Source: Pyrocephalus nanus
Taxonomy: Eukaryota > Chordata > Aves > Passeriformes > Tyrannidae
Direction of reading: 5' to 3'
Assembly (NCBI GenBank): GCA_038380795.1
Contig: CM076259.1
Location: forward strand, 76,639,724-76,703,723
DNA: 64,000 nucleotides
Positions 24,665 to 37,000 of this stretch are shown one piece after another (positions within the stretch are counted from its first letter, which is position 1; every line of letters begins with the position of its first letter). The notes under the pieces are model-generated. The model saw only the letters and a list, made by a program, of their open reading frames with translations, was not told the DNA's origin and ran no database searches. Position numbers and translations under genes: made by a program.

Positions 24665-26148
24665 CATGGCAAGGGTAGATACAATAGTCTCCACGTTAAC
24701 AAACTGTTGGTCGTGCTCAGCAGAACGATCCATCTCTCAGTATTTTTAAGAGGAAACCCTGGTGAGCACCTGCTGTGTTGGTGTTGGCAGTGCCACAGGT
24801 AATGAGTCCCAGCAATCGCTCTGGAAAAAGAATGCTTGGGAGTAATTGTGTTTGAAAATGTCTGCTCACTTGTTCATAAACCTGAAATGGATTGGGGTGA
24901 TTTCCTTGGTGGTAATTGTCAACTATGAAACTAAAGAAAAAAAAAACAAAACAAAACCCACACTTTCTTTTCTAAATGTCATTTGGGGTGTTTATTTAGG
25001 TATGATTCTTGAGTAGTTTGCACTTTAACAAAATACCTGCTTGAGCTTTAAGCAGAAAATTTGATGTGACATCCCTGACTGTGCAGCAGTTTGTTAGTTC
25101 TGTCAGAACTAAGACAGGTTGTGAGGTGAGTGTACTGCAGATTGCAGGAATGTGATGTTGATCCCAGCCTTATCCTGTGATACAACTTCATTTCTGTTGG
25201 GTGGTGCAACAGGGAGTTAATACTATGTGAAATTGAAGTAATTTTGTGTTTCTTGTAACAGATACAGTACTGCAGAAACAAATGTGGGCAAAAAGAGGGA
25301 TTAACTTCACACTAGCCAAAAGTCTGGTTTATTTTTTTCTATATGCACATGGTTAAAATTGGTTTGGTGTGGTTGATGGAACTGTGAGAGTGTGATGTAC
25401 AGCGTTTCCAGGGCTTTGGGAGTGAGGAGTCCTCCGTTCTGTAACCGAATCTGTCATAACTGCTGATGAGTTTCATCAGCACCCACTTTCTCAGAACGCA
25501 AGAATTACGGTTCATCAGTGTTGATTGCATTTTAACTGGAAAACAATAATCAGTTGATAGGAATCTTCTCTCACTTCAACTGACAGCATTTGAAAGCATA
25601 AGCAGCCGCAGTAAAACAAATGAAATCAGCAAATAAGGCCTTCATTCTGAAAGTGCATTGCACTATAGTCAGAGTTGCTGTTGGAGCACAACCCTTGGCT
25701 CCTGCCCCAAGTACTTCATGAACATAATTGCAAGGCCATGTGCTCTGCAGACATTTATCTTCAAGCTGAGGAGCAGGTGTGGTGATTTCTAACGGTTTTT
25801 GGTACAAAACCACCCCAGCAGCCTGTGAAATCCTGGTGTCAGATGTTTCCCAAGTTGAATGACTTCTTGGAAGTTCAGCTTGTGCCTTTGACCCGTTGGA
25901 AAGCTTTTTGCTTAAGCTCTGTACCAGATGCTCAGGACACTGTTCAGAGCACTCTAGGCTGGTGTGGCTCTCTGGGAACTCGCTGCACAGTGAATAACCT
26001 GTTACCCCGTGGAATTGGCCACGGACGGGCAGGTAGCTCTGGGCAGGTGGCTCTCAAGTGTCCCCCCATGGCTCTTGTCAGCCCCTGAGGCGGAGCTCAA
26101 CCCAGCCACGCCTGCTGTGGGCAGGGTGGTTCCTGGTGGTTGCTCTGG

Positions 26149-26170
26149 GTGTGGGTGTGTGTGTGTGTGG
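26149..26170 (+). repeat. Short GT-rich simple repeat
   Basis: Interrupted GT dinucleotide run (GTGTGGGTGTGTGTGTGTGTGG) within a GC-richer part of the probable DNAJC3 3' UTR. Confidence 0.8.
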
Positions 26171-26279
26171 GTGCGAGCCATCACTCTGTACAAACCCTTC
26201 CTGTATCAGCTCGTTCACTGCAGAAGGGGCTGCTTTTGAACGACTATTGAATGAGCAGTGTAAGCAGTATGTTGCATTT

Positions 26280-26287
26280 TGTACATA
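26280..26287 (+). promoter_or_regulatory. DNAJC3: Pumilio-type motif TGTACATA
   Basis: A second match to UGUAHAUA in the probable 3' UTR, about 1.65 kb after the first. Confidence 0.4.
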
Positions 26288-27036
26288 CGGGAGTGTGGGT
26301 GGGCTGCAGACGTCACAACAAAGACCACAGACAGCTGTGTTTGTGTGCTGGGGAAGCGATGGGAATGAAATGTCGTCTTTCAAAGAACTGCCCTTGTTCC
26401 TTTTTTCTAATTTTTTTCCCCCCATCCCTCTCCTGTCTCTGTTTTAAAAGCCAGAGATGAGAGAATTGTTTCCTGGTGTTTACTTTATTTTCTTCTCGGG
26501 AAGGAATAAGATGGTCCCTCATGAGTAAATTCTTCATACTAATTTTGGAGCAGCATGGGTTTGTTTCTCTGGGGCAGCAGGACAGTTCTGGTGTATGCTG
26601 GCAGCATTCAGGAACCAAAAAGGACCATGTGCATTTTGAGAATGAATGGGAAAGGGAAAATTACATTTTAAGAAAAAAAGGGTTAAATGTAGTCGGTATA
26701 AGAAGGAAGATGATTAGAAACCTGAATGCTGTTCATAGATTTGTTCCATGAAAGGCAGGTTCTTGGAAACAAAAAATGACAGTGGAGAACAAAGCTTTAC
26801 TAGTATTGAGCAGCTGCTGTTTACAAGAAGTGTTACCACCCCAGTGCTATTCCTAAGGGCTTTGAGGTACTTCTGGAAACGCAGAAAGATGAAGTTGGTT
26901 AAAAAGAAACCATTACATTGCAAGGCTCTCCAGATACGGTGATGCATTTCCTGATGTGACTTTGGAAAATGAAGCGCTGGTAACACGCTGAGTGTTAATG
27001 GTGCAGGCGACGTGCAAGGAAGCTGAACTCGCCTTT

Positions 27037-27045
27037 TTATTTATT
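27037..27045 (+). promoter_or_regulatory. DNAJC3: AU-rich element nonamer TTATTTATT
   Basis: Exact match to the UUAUUUAUU class of mRNA-destabilising element, 45 bases before an AATAAA at 27090. It would be meaningful only if the long 3' UTR is transcribed. Confidence 0.4.
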
Positions 27046-27089
27046 AGTGGGTGTCTGTAGTGCAATAATGTTCAATAACTGAACATTGA

Positions 27090-27095
27090 AATAAA
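27090..27095 (+). terminator. DNAJC3: Polyadenylation hexamer AATAAA
   Basis: AATAAA in TTGAAATAAATGTCATGG. One of two closely spaced distal candidates for DNAJC3. Confidence 0.4.
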
Positions 27096-27196
27096 TGTCA
27101 TGGTAGTTTGTCAACCCTGAGATGTGCATGAAGCATCGTTACCATAATTGGCCTGTATGTAGATGCAAACTTTCTCTGTTGAATTCTTTCCGTTTT

Positions 27197-27202
27197 AATA
27201 AA
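27197..27202 (+). terminator. DNAJC3: Distal polyadenylation signal AATAAA
   Basis: AATAAA in CGTTTTAATAAACTAG with a G/T-rich element about 30 bases downstream. It has the best context among the hexamers seen after the DNAJC3 stop. Another hexamer lies at 27586. Confidence 0.5.
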
Positions 27203-27220
27203 CTAGTTTCTAACTTTTTT

Positions 27221-30200
27221 TAAAATGAAGGTGGGGGGAGCATATTATACTTGGTACATGCTTAATACTGATGTACTGATGATCAGTGTTAAAACAGATT
27301 CAAAGTGAACTACAAAGCAAATTGCTCAAACTTGTGACATATGCAGAAAATGTATCAGCTTAAACTTTTTTTAAAAAAACCCAAAACCATAAAGCTTGTT
27401 ATCATTTCAGTTTTCAGACCAATGTTTGGAACAAGAATTATTCTTCTGTTTAGGGCTGTGATTTATAGGAGCTTTGCCGGAAACTAGCCAGGATAGCATA
27501 GCAGGTTAGTTGTATTTAAAAGTGCCTTATTGTAAGGTATTGTTTGTTTGCTCTGTAATACACACTTTTATCTATAAAATCATAAAATAAATGGCAGAAT
27601 AATTTTTTTTTCCCCTCAGCAAATCTCGTAAGTAGCAGTTTTATGGTATAAGAAGGATAAGTAAAGCTAGCCAGAGATTTATCAAATGTTTCAAATTATA
27701 AAATGTCTTTATATGAAATCATGAATCTAAAAAGCAAGAACTTTTTTTTTTTTCTAGAACTGTGGGAATTATTTTATGGTATTTTTCACAATAAAGATAT
27801 TTATGATGACAAGAAAGCACTGCTGTGTATTTGCCCTTCTTTGCTCATCCTGCTCTCCAGGCTTGGAGCAGGCAGGGGAGAGGAGGGGGAGGAGTCACGT
27901 TCTGTGTTAACAGAAACAAGTCAGCTACTGCAACTGCAGAAACCCTATCGAATGCCAGTTTCACACTGAGAACAACCAGCCTTTGGAATAATCTCCCCAA
28001 GGATGTGGAGGGACATTAGGCTTTTCCTGACAAAAGTGCTGGGCCATCCTGTCTGGACTGTGCTTTTGCCGAGGAAGGCTGGACCAGATGATCCTGGAGG
28101 TCCCTTCCAACCTGGTATCCTGTGGTTCTGTGATGTCTCAGTGTGAAGGCAAGTACTTGATTCAGGGAAAAGGGTAAAAGGAACCTTACTGAGAAATATG
28201 CTCATGCTAAAGCTCTGGCTTATCAGCAGCACTGCACTAATGTCTGGTTCATTCATTTTCTGCTAAACTTACAGGCTGATATCAAGAAGATTAAGACCTA
28301 GAAAAGACACTGTAATAGCAGTACAGATATAAATTGTAAAACCACTTTATCTGAACAGTTCAAATACTACTTTGCTGCTTTACTAATTCAAACCATGTGG
28401 CAACACTCCAGTAATCCAGGATGCATTTTCTTCCCCCCCTCCCAGGGCAAAGCACACAGCTTGGAAACAACAAATAAGCTCACTCTGCCTCTCTTAAGTT
28501 CTCACCTTGCAGCAGGTTCCTGGTTGCTGTTGCTTCCCTGCAAAAACACTGTTAGTAGATCCAAAGCAAAAAAAATTGCAGCAAGTCCTTAAATGCCTTC
28601 AATCTACAGAAAAAGTTTTTAATGGTTATTGTACAATACAAAAATGGAGAACAGAAAATAATGATTTTTTTTCCCTCCAGTGGCACCTTTTAATATTTTG
28701 TACAACATAAACAATCCATTGGTTTGGTATTAAAAATACATGTTAATGACTCAAAGTGCTGCTTTAAGGAGATCTTTAACAAGTAGTGAATATTCTGGTG
28801 GGACCCTTCTTGTTCTATAAACCAATGTATATCTCAAAAAAAGAGCTTTCTTTGAAAGTAGCATTATGCAGGAAAAAAATACTGTTAAATTTTTTTTACA
28901 AATATATAAAAAACTGCAGGAAATTGCATGAAACCTTTTACATCTTCAAAATACCTCCTGCAAATTGCATTTCTAAAAATTATATTCTAATCACTTAAGT
29001 AATCTCAAGGAAATAGTATTTAAAGAGCTATTTCCTTTTTTAAAGCCTGTAGAAGTGATCCAATTTAAAAAAAGAACAGGATGTTACAGAAAAACTGAAC
29101 ACAAAATCAGTGCATAAACCATCCACTCCTTATATTGCATAACAGAAATTTCCCACACAGATACTCAGAAGTAAGGTTTCTTAAAGAACCTTTAACTTCT
29201 GGCTTAAAACAAGCTTTCCAATGTATGCTCCAAGCACGAGAGACCAAGGCAGAGGGATGTGAAATGCAGCTGCAGAGCAAGGCATCAGGATGGAAGTATA
29301 AGCTTTGAAAAAAGGTAAAAAAGAAGAATAATGCAGCAAGCAGTTGAATTTTTTTTTCTCTAATATGGAGTATCAGTTATTTCCTCCTTATGCATGGAAT
29401 TTATAATAATGGTGCATATGCATGTGCTAAGTCAGTTGTAAGTCCATCTGTGTGGTATAAAAATACCCACCTAGAGTTTATGTTCAAATATGTCTGACTT
29501 GCTGCCTGATACCCTGAAGTAATTATGTTAGAGAACAAGCATAACATCACAAGTACTGCACTGAAACAGGACAGTTAAAGGGAAGACATGAGGGTTTACT
29601 GACTACTGCTAGTGGGTCACACAGGAAATGCTCCATTGGGTGCTTTGTACAAAGAAAATCCCACAACAGATACTTAAAAAAAAAAATGTATGTGACATGT
29701 TAAAACTGTTCAAAATGCATAAAGGTAAAACAACAAAAAATATATTAAAAGCTGTAAAAAAAAATCTGCATGTCTCATATTCTTAGTAAAAGGAATCGAA
29801 AAATACCAGCAAGGCATAATTTTAAATACTGGCTCTCCCATTGTAAACAACCAACACCTGAGGACAATGACAGTACATACAAAATAGGCTTCATTTCTCT
29901 TACTGTTTATTCAGTTATTTGCTGGTATGGAAATACTATTGCAACTCACTGTAGATTCACCTACTTAGTGCAAATTACCTTGTTTTTCATAATTTCAAGT
30001 ATTTAGACTAAAAGGCTGCATTAAGTTGTTCTTATAACAATTTGTGGTCTCATCGAGTCCAATTTTGAAACCAGCACAGCATAAACAGCAGAGTATGTAT
30101 TTAAGGCACTAGATTTCAGTTTAAGTCATAAATTCCTCCTTTTCAAATATGTGTATTGCAAGAACTCTTCCCTGCAATTTTTGTGGGATCAAAATGTCAG

Positions 30201-30270
30201 TAGCCCACTAAAGCAACGGTCTTGTGAGTACAGACTTAGAAAATTACAGGAGACACCACTGATAGTCAAA
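27221..30270. other. Convergent intergenic region
   Basis: Region between the probable ends of DNAJC3 and UGGT2. It contains another + strand AATAAA at 27586, a CR1 fragment (27960-28135), C-rich and A-rich low-complexity patches, and a - strand AATAAA at 29906-29911. Either 3' UTR could extend into it. No open frame has coding character. Confidence 0.6.
27960..28135 (+). mobile_element. CR1 LINE, 3'-end fragment
   Basis: The order TGGAATAATCTCCCCAAGGA, GGCTGGACCAGATGATCCTG, GAGGTCCCTTCCAACCTGGT and TGGTTCTGTGATG is the CR1 3' terminus in + orientation. The left edge is uncertain and could extend to about 27830. Truncated and non-coding. Confidence 0.85.
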
Positions 30271-30274
30271 AATA

Positions 30275-31057
30275 CTCACATATTTTATTATTTTATTTTC
30301 AGTCTTAAACAGGATGATGATAATCAAAACCAAGTAGAAACAGCTTTCAGGTACTGACCCTCTGATGCAACGTGTGCTGGTTGGAAAACCACCTTAACCA
30401 AACTCATAATGAAATTTTATGACACACTATTTAAGTGACCAAAAGGAGCCTAAGAATCAAAAATTAGTTTTTAAAATTTGTAAGAGTGCGGCAATCCTGC
30501 ATAATAAATGAAAAGTGTCCTTCCTTGTTTTTAGCTTCCAAGTTGACTTATCTTTGTGTGGTCTGAGTTACTGAAGTTATTTTTTATGCCTTATCTTTGC
30601 TACAACTGGGGCTCTTTCTTGTGACCATTTCTCCAGGGACAAAACTACAGATATATAACCAAAATTCTTGATATTTGAATACATAAACTGGATGCATCTA
30701 ATATGCACAAAACACTTTTCATGTGCATATTTAATGTGTGTGTACTCCCACAGACTGACAACGTATCTTTGAGAAGCTGAACACCTCTTTCTTTGTATTC
30801 TAAAATCCCCTGGGCAAAATGTACTTTAAAGAAGAAAAAGAAAACCAACCTCCACACTGGGTAAAAAAACCCCAAGTACCTGTGGATTTCTCGGTTTTGT
30901 AATGCATTTAAAATGTTTTAAATAACACTATAAGTTATAAAATATTTGACTTAACATTAAAGAATGTTGCAAATAATGCCAATATAACATTTGTAACTCC
31001 CATTCAGTCTTTTCCACAAGACTATTGAGTTGTCACCACTGTTGTTCACGGGCTGTG
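30275..31057 (-). other. UGGT2: Probable UGGT2 3' UTR
   Basis: Sequence from the TAG stop to just past the first pair of AATAAA hexamers on the - strand. It is AT-rich with no coding character. The end point is inferred. Use of the hexamer at 29906-29911 would make it about 0.4 kb longer. Confidence 0.45.
30292..30297 (-). terminator. UGGT2: Candidate UGGT2 polyadenylation signal
   Basis: TTTATT on the + strand reads AATAAA on the UGGT2 strand. A second copy lies at 30284-30289. They are the first canonical hexamers after the UGGT2 stop, about 0.76 kb downstream. Confidence 0.4.
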
Positions 31058-31080
31058 CTAAAGTTCATCGTGCTTAAGAA
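31058..31080 (-). CDS. UGGT2: UGGT2 last coding exon (HDEL)
   Basis: Only 23 coding bases. After the acceptor gttacag they complete a Val codon and read LKHDEL and TAG (31058-31060). HDEL is the C-terminal ER-retrieval signal recognised by KDEL receptors. The phase matches the upstream exon. Confidence 0.93.
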
Positions 31081-34000
31081 CTGTAACCAAAGAGAAAAAG
31101 AAATTATTAAAATGAGTTAGATAAAGACAGTTCTGTAAAAAGCCCTTTACTTTCCGTCTGCTGCTAGTCAGTCGTGCAACATGAACTTCCTTTTTGGAGC
31201 ATTGCTAAAAGCTGACCATAAGCTTTCACAAAGAATAAAAACCACTAAGAATTCTTTACAAGGAAAAGTGAATTTGTTCCTTGACTCAAGACTTTTAAAT
31301 ATATATCTGCTAAGTTTTTTTCTTCAACCTTGAGGGCTGAGATCATCTTTTTTATTTTGTTCTGTTTCACATTACTCCAAGAAGTCTAACTAGGAGTTAT
31401 GTAAGTGCATTTGTTGGGGGGTTTTGTGGGGGGTTTTCTGTGGTTTTGTTGTTGTTGTTTGGATTTTTTTCTCATGCTATTTAACAAACTGACTTTAAAA
31501 TGCATTAGTAAAAAAATAAGCCAAACTCTGTTTGTAGACTAAACCACAATTTAGTCTGGTGCAAAAAGGCCCTGCATACATGAGCCTGGAGACAATTTAG
31601 AGACTACATTACCTACTGCCTAAAAGCCATGAGCTTTAGGTTATCTAAGTGACGTCTAAGCTGATGTGCTTTATTTAATATTTGTGCCTCAAATGACGTG
31701 TGACAGTTGGTTGTGTTTGAGGTCCAAGAACAGGACACCAGGAAACCTTCTCTTAGGTTCTGGCACGAAACAAAACGTGATTTTATTCTCTCAATGTAAC
31801 TCCTATGTAAAGAAGCATCACACATTAACCATCAAAACCCACACAATTTCTCTAAGAACAGGGAAAATTACACAAATAAAGGATTCAATTTCAACTATAT
31901 TAATATTTCATTTTTAAAAGCTAACAGGTGAATATGCATGTAAGTTACCTTTTTGAAATAATGATGTTGGATTTTTCTTCTCTTTTTCAATTTGCTGTAT
32001 TAACTTCCGTATCTCAGAGTCGTACTCAACCCATTCAGGAACTATCCGGGCAGCAGCCTCTAATTTTGGTTCTTTGGTTTGGGGATTGTTGCACTGAAAG
32101 TTTAAAACATAGCAGATGTAAACAAAGCAAATGTGAAAATAACACCTCCTCAGAGAACTTAGCTCAAATCATTTTGTCAGCATTTGCAATGACATTGAAA
32201 CACGCGAGGTCAGTTATGTGGACATTATTATTAAAAAAAATTACACTAAAATTGTAAATAAATTCTGTTCAAATAACTCAAATAAGTCAAAATATTTAAT
32301 TGCAAATACTTTTCTTTCTGCCCATGCTCCTGACTATATGTATAGCACAGAGATGGCCAGCACAAGACTACTAAGATTTAGACAAAGTTACATGGGGAGA
32401 TACAAGATACACATTGGCACACTGAGGTCGAATCTGATAGGGGGTTCCATTACATTTGTGATGCTTCCTCTAGTGTTGTCTAGAAAAATGTATTGACTAC
32501 TTCCATAAAATAATATAAATGGAAATCTCAATATCAAGTGATACATGATAATGGGGACTGAAAAAAGGTGGGATGGGGTTTAATAATGAGAGAGGAAGAT
32601 TTTCTCTCTCTGTTTCTATTCCCAAAGACAGACACTTTCTTCTTTCTAGACATGGATAGTCCCCTGAGCATTACACTTTTTAAGCTTTGCTTTATCTCCT
32701 GTTTATAGTGATGAAATAGACAAAGAAACCATAATAATATTAAGTCCTATAATCATTGGGTTCTGGAGGAACCTTCTAGGCAGGGCGTGCAACAGCAGCA
32801 CACAATGCCCAGAGAGTTAACAGTTCCTCATCACAGCTCTAGAAACCTGGCTGAGTATGGAAAAATTATAAGAAAAACACGTATATGGGCATGAAAAGCC
32901 TCAATCTTGTCAGCAACACTTTATTTTTTGGTACAGTTTTCAGTTGTAATGTAAGAAATTTGGTACAGAGGAAGCAGGAGAGGAAAAGGACTGAGTGTTC
33001 CAGTGCCTTCCATCAAGGCTGCTTTCATGACATGACATATGTTTATCTCAAAAGCCCCAGAAATCACAGCAAAGTTGTTAATCTATAAAACTAATTCAAG
33101 ACTCACCAAGTCTATTGTTTTAGCCTTTTTCTTGGATTCATCATCACACCAGGTTTCACACCAAAGCCACTCCTGAGGGAGAGACTTAATGGCTACTTGA
33201 TGAATCATATTGTTGGGAAGATCCTGTACAAATTTTATAAAATCATAAATTATCACTGAATGTAATGTAACTGGTTATCAAGCTGGTTATTAAAAGTAGA
33301 ATATCTTTGCTCATTACTCTTACATTTTCTTCTTCTGACACTTCCTTCTTAGTTCTTTTTCACCTAGCTCTTCTTCAAGTAGATTCAAAACTTAGCCATG
33401 CTCATTTTGATGCTAATTCCACCTCTCATTTACCAAGCAATTTTTTCTTGTACTTACATCTGTCTTTCCTTAGCTTGACGTAACAATACTTCTGTCTGAT
33501 ACTCGTGGTTCAGATACTGCATGTCATGCTATAAATACTACTAAAGAGCAAAACTGAAACCATCTCTCCATTCCTTAAATTTGAAAAAAAAAAAAAATCC
33601 CTCAAAAACCATATAATGGAGGATTACGCCACTACTCTAAATTTAGATGACTTCTAGGAAAATGGATTCCAGAAACATGAGTGTGAGAAGGAAAAGCTAT
33701 TAAATTGCTATTCTGGCTACCTTCCTTACTTTACTTTTTTTTCCTTTTTTTTTTTTTTTTTTTTTTTTTTTTGTAACCTGTATTATATAGTCAGGTACTC
33801 TCATCAAGAGAACTCCAAATGAAGATCTTGCTGAATGCAGGGAGCAGCATTTACACATGAGAAAAACCCCAGGCAGTCGTTCACCGGCCATAGTTAAAAA
33901 TAACAGGTGTAATTGGTAGATCCATTTGAGAGCTCTCTCACATGTTCAACCCCTACATTATATTTTCAAATAAATGTCAGTACCGTGGTAAGTATTAGTC

Positions 34001-37000
34001 ACATCTTATTTTGCCAATTCATGTTGCTAAATGTGACAGAGTAAAACAGCACATATTGCTGCATTATGAAAGACACATAATTTAATTCAAATATAGACAT
34101 TCAAATGCAAGTATATTGGGAGCCAAGGCATTAAACAGTGAAGTGCTTTTTTTCTTTGAAAAACTTAAATTCTACAAATTTTTGGAAGATTAAAAAATGG
34201 TTTATCATCATCTCAATTTCAAAAGAAGAGAGACTGGTTTTCTGTTGTGCCTCTGACTTTCTAAATGAAATCACAATTCCTGAGTTACTACAATTCCTGA
34301 GTTGTGAATTTTCAAATTGATACATGGAGCAGAAAGTCAGCTGCTTGGGCCAGGATTTTAAGTAAATAGAAGAAAAGAATGAATTAAAAAAAAAAAAAAA
34401 CAAAAACTAAACAAAATTACTGTATTGGAAGTCTATTTTTTTTGGTGTGTAATTTTCCTCCCTAGGAGTTCTATACTCACTCTCCTTGGCATTTAAAATC
34501 ACAATTTTCCCTTCCATCTACTTCTCTTTTGTGGTTTATATTAGCATAATCTCAACTACCACCCATGAAGGCAGCAATGCTGGCAGATCAGCAAAGAGCT
34601 GAGATTGCTTCTTCTTTGAGAAGAGCAGTGAGCACTCCAGTCAGGTATTTAAAATAAAAATAGTAATAAAAAAAATCAAAATGCATCCTTATCAGTAGAT
34701 GAAAGCTCTCCAGGACGCAAATACATTGCACTGTGGGTTGTATTTCTAGGAATACTGCTGTCTTTTGTGTAAGTAGTAGCAATTAAGACAAAATAGTTCC
34801 TATCAATACACTCAGAAACCAGATTATTAAGAAAATATTACTTTGAAATATTTTTCCAAGTAATTCCATTCCTTTCTGCCAAGACTGAGCTACCTTAACA
34901 TCTGCTCCTTAAGTGGTTTTTGATTTGATCCAAGAGTTACTATTACAAGAGATATATGCCACCATGCATCAGTGCTGTAATTGAAAATATAAGAATCTTA
35001 AAATAGAGACACGTTTTTAACATTTTGAGAACATTAGATAAGTCTAATTACTATTTCTGAAAATCAGCATTACAGTGGAAGCCCTGTACCCAGCTTCTGA
35101 ATCTTTAAAGGTCTCTCTGAAAGACAACTTGAACATTTGGGTAAGACTGTGTTTGGAGAACATAAAGCTATATCCCATCAGGACTAAGTGTGATACAGGG
35201 GCACCAATTCATTCCATTGCCCAGAAAAAGAGAAGTGAAATGTGAGTGTTGCTGTTATGTCAGTTGTTTGCTCTTAACAATTACAGCTAAAGGCTGCTCC
35301 AACTCCCTGTGTCCAGTCTGCTGTGAGTTTTTAGTGTAGCTGTATTTCCACTTTTCTTTGTCCAGTATTATAAGAACTGCTGGTTTCAATTTTTACTTTT
35401 ATTTCTGGGGAAAAAAAAAAAAGCAAATGGCAATAATGTCATTACATAAGAGACAGAAATTTGCTTGCAGAGCAGGCACTGAGATGTGGGTTTTGCTACC
35501 GTGGGATTCCTTTGCTGCTACAGGCAGGTAAAACCTTTTGTGCTTCAGTAGTTGCACAAGAAAAACAAATAAAGCAGGAACAATCTCACTTATGAAGCCT
35601 TCTGAAGTTCACACAAAGTGAGACATAAATAAGAAGTACTATTGACTCAGGCAGAAATGTGATGAGTTGCTACTATCCATCTTCTACCAAGTTAAATGAC
35701 TTCTACTACAGGAAAAAAGTAGTAAATTTAAGTACGTCATGTTTACGTGGGATCCACTTACAGTGCTTGTGACTGCACCCTGAGGTACCTCATTTGGGTT
35801 TAAAAACTGTTGGAATTGTATAAATAAAGACTACAGCCACCCTAGGGTGACAATGTACAGCAACCATCAGAGTGCCTTTGCAGTTTGCTTACAAAAAAAA
35901 AAATTAAATTTACCTTGATGAGAAAAAAAAAAAAGAAGAAAAACGAAAAAGCTCTTGCCAAATAAGAATATAATTACCATTATTAGAATAAAGGTGAACA
36001 GTTCTCTATATGTTGGTTTTTCCCTCTTTTTTTGTCGTATTAAACAATTATTTTAAACAATAATCATTTAGTGTTCAGTTTTCTGAACTGTGCTCACATG
36101 CACAGCTGAAAATGTGCTAAAACAGCAGTAAATGCCACATAGTTTTGTAATTATATAACATACATGTTGAGATTCACAACAATTCCATGCAATTTGAGAA
36201 AGATAAAGAAAATAAACCCCAAATTGCTTAAAGCCATATATACCTGATCTAGGTTTGACAGACTGTTTGGATCTTGACTAAGAGCCTGGTACTGGCCCCG
36301 AAGCCTGTCTCCAGCTGCAATCTTTCTGAAGGTCTTCAGATCCACAACATATAAGGCACTGAAAGTTTAAAAAGCAAAAACAAATTAAGGTTTGTGGAGT
36401 TTCACTGTCTTTCTGATATTATTAATAGAAATATGTTTCCATCCTGAAGGAATATTTTTCTTAACTAAGTGGCTAAAGCTACAATAGAAAAGTGAAATCA
36501 GTATGTCATCAGAATTCATGACTTATTCACCTCTTGCTGAGAATGACTGGAGGTCAACTGGTTTTGAAAGCCTCAGTGATCAATATCAAGACCCAGATTT
36601 CAATCAAAAGCACACACTGCACAAAAATACGTTATCCTACCTGATATGGTATTTCCTTTTCCCAAGATGTGATGCCCAGTATCCCGATTTCCAGAAACGG
36701 TACCCATCCATTTCCTTACGGCTGTCACAGAAAGGTGTGTATCCATAGGGAGCTCCATTTAGATCTAGGTCTCTGAGTTCTTTCAGGTCACTTCTCACAA
36801 TCTAAATAAGAATATATATTTATTTCTACAATTTAATAATGTTTCTAAGGTATGCACATGAGGGTAGGTATTGCAGCAAGTTTAACAAAGTTTTATTTTA
36901 ATTAAAAAAACCAAACTGAGACACTACAACAGTGGAGTACAGATAAAATATTCCACTGGAAGATATTTACCAAATTATTCTTCAAGTTAAAAAGAAGTGT

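Larger units (their letters stand above)
24292..27220 (+). other. DNAJC3: Probable DNAJC3 3' UTR
   Basis: No coding exon is recognisable after the stop. Sense-strand AATAAA hexamers occur at 24344, 24659, 27090 and 27197. The last is followed by a G/T-rich stretch (AAGGTGGGGGGAG near 27229), a plausible distal cleavage context. A long 3' UTR is usual for this gene in vertebrates. The region also holds Pumilio-type and AU-rich motifs. The end point is inferred and transcript data would settle it. Confidence 0.55.
33224..36243 (-). other. UGGT2: UGGT2 intron (3.0 kb)
   Basis: Contains a 28-base T run on the + strand (33745-33772), which is a poly(A) on the gene strand, with a non-repetitive stretch beside it. 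It also has a 17-bp-period duplication at 34273-34303 and A-rich tracts near 35406, 35893 and 35925. No other gene supported. Confidence 0.8.

Noticed and set aside
26058..26447. 129-codon + strand open frame after DNAJC3
   Set aside because: It overlaps equally long open frames on the other strand, contains a GT simple repeat and resembles no family. More likely GC-rich 3' UTR.
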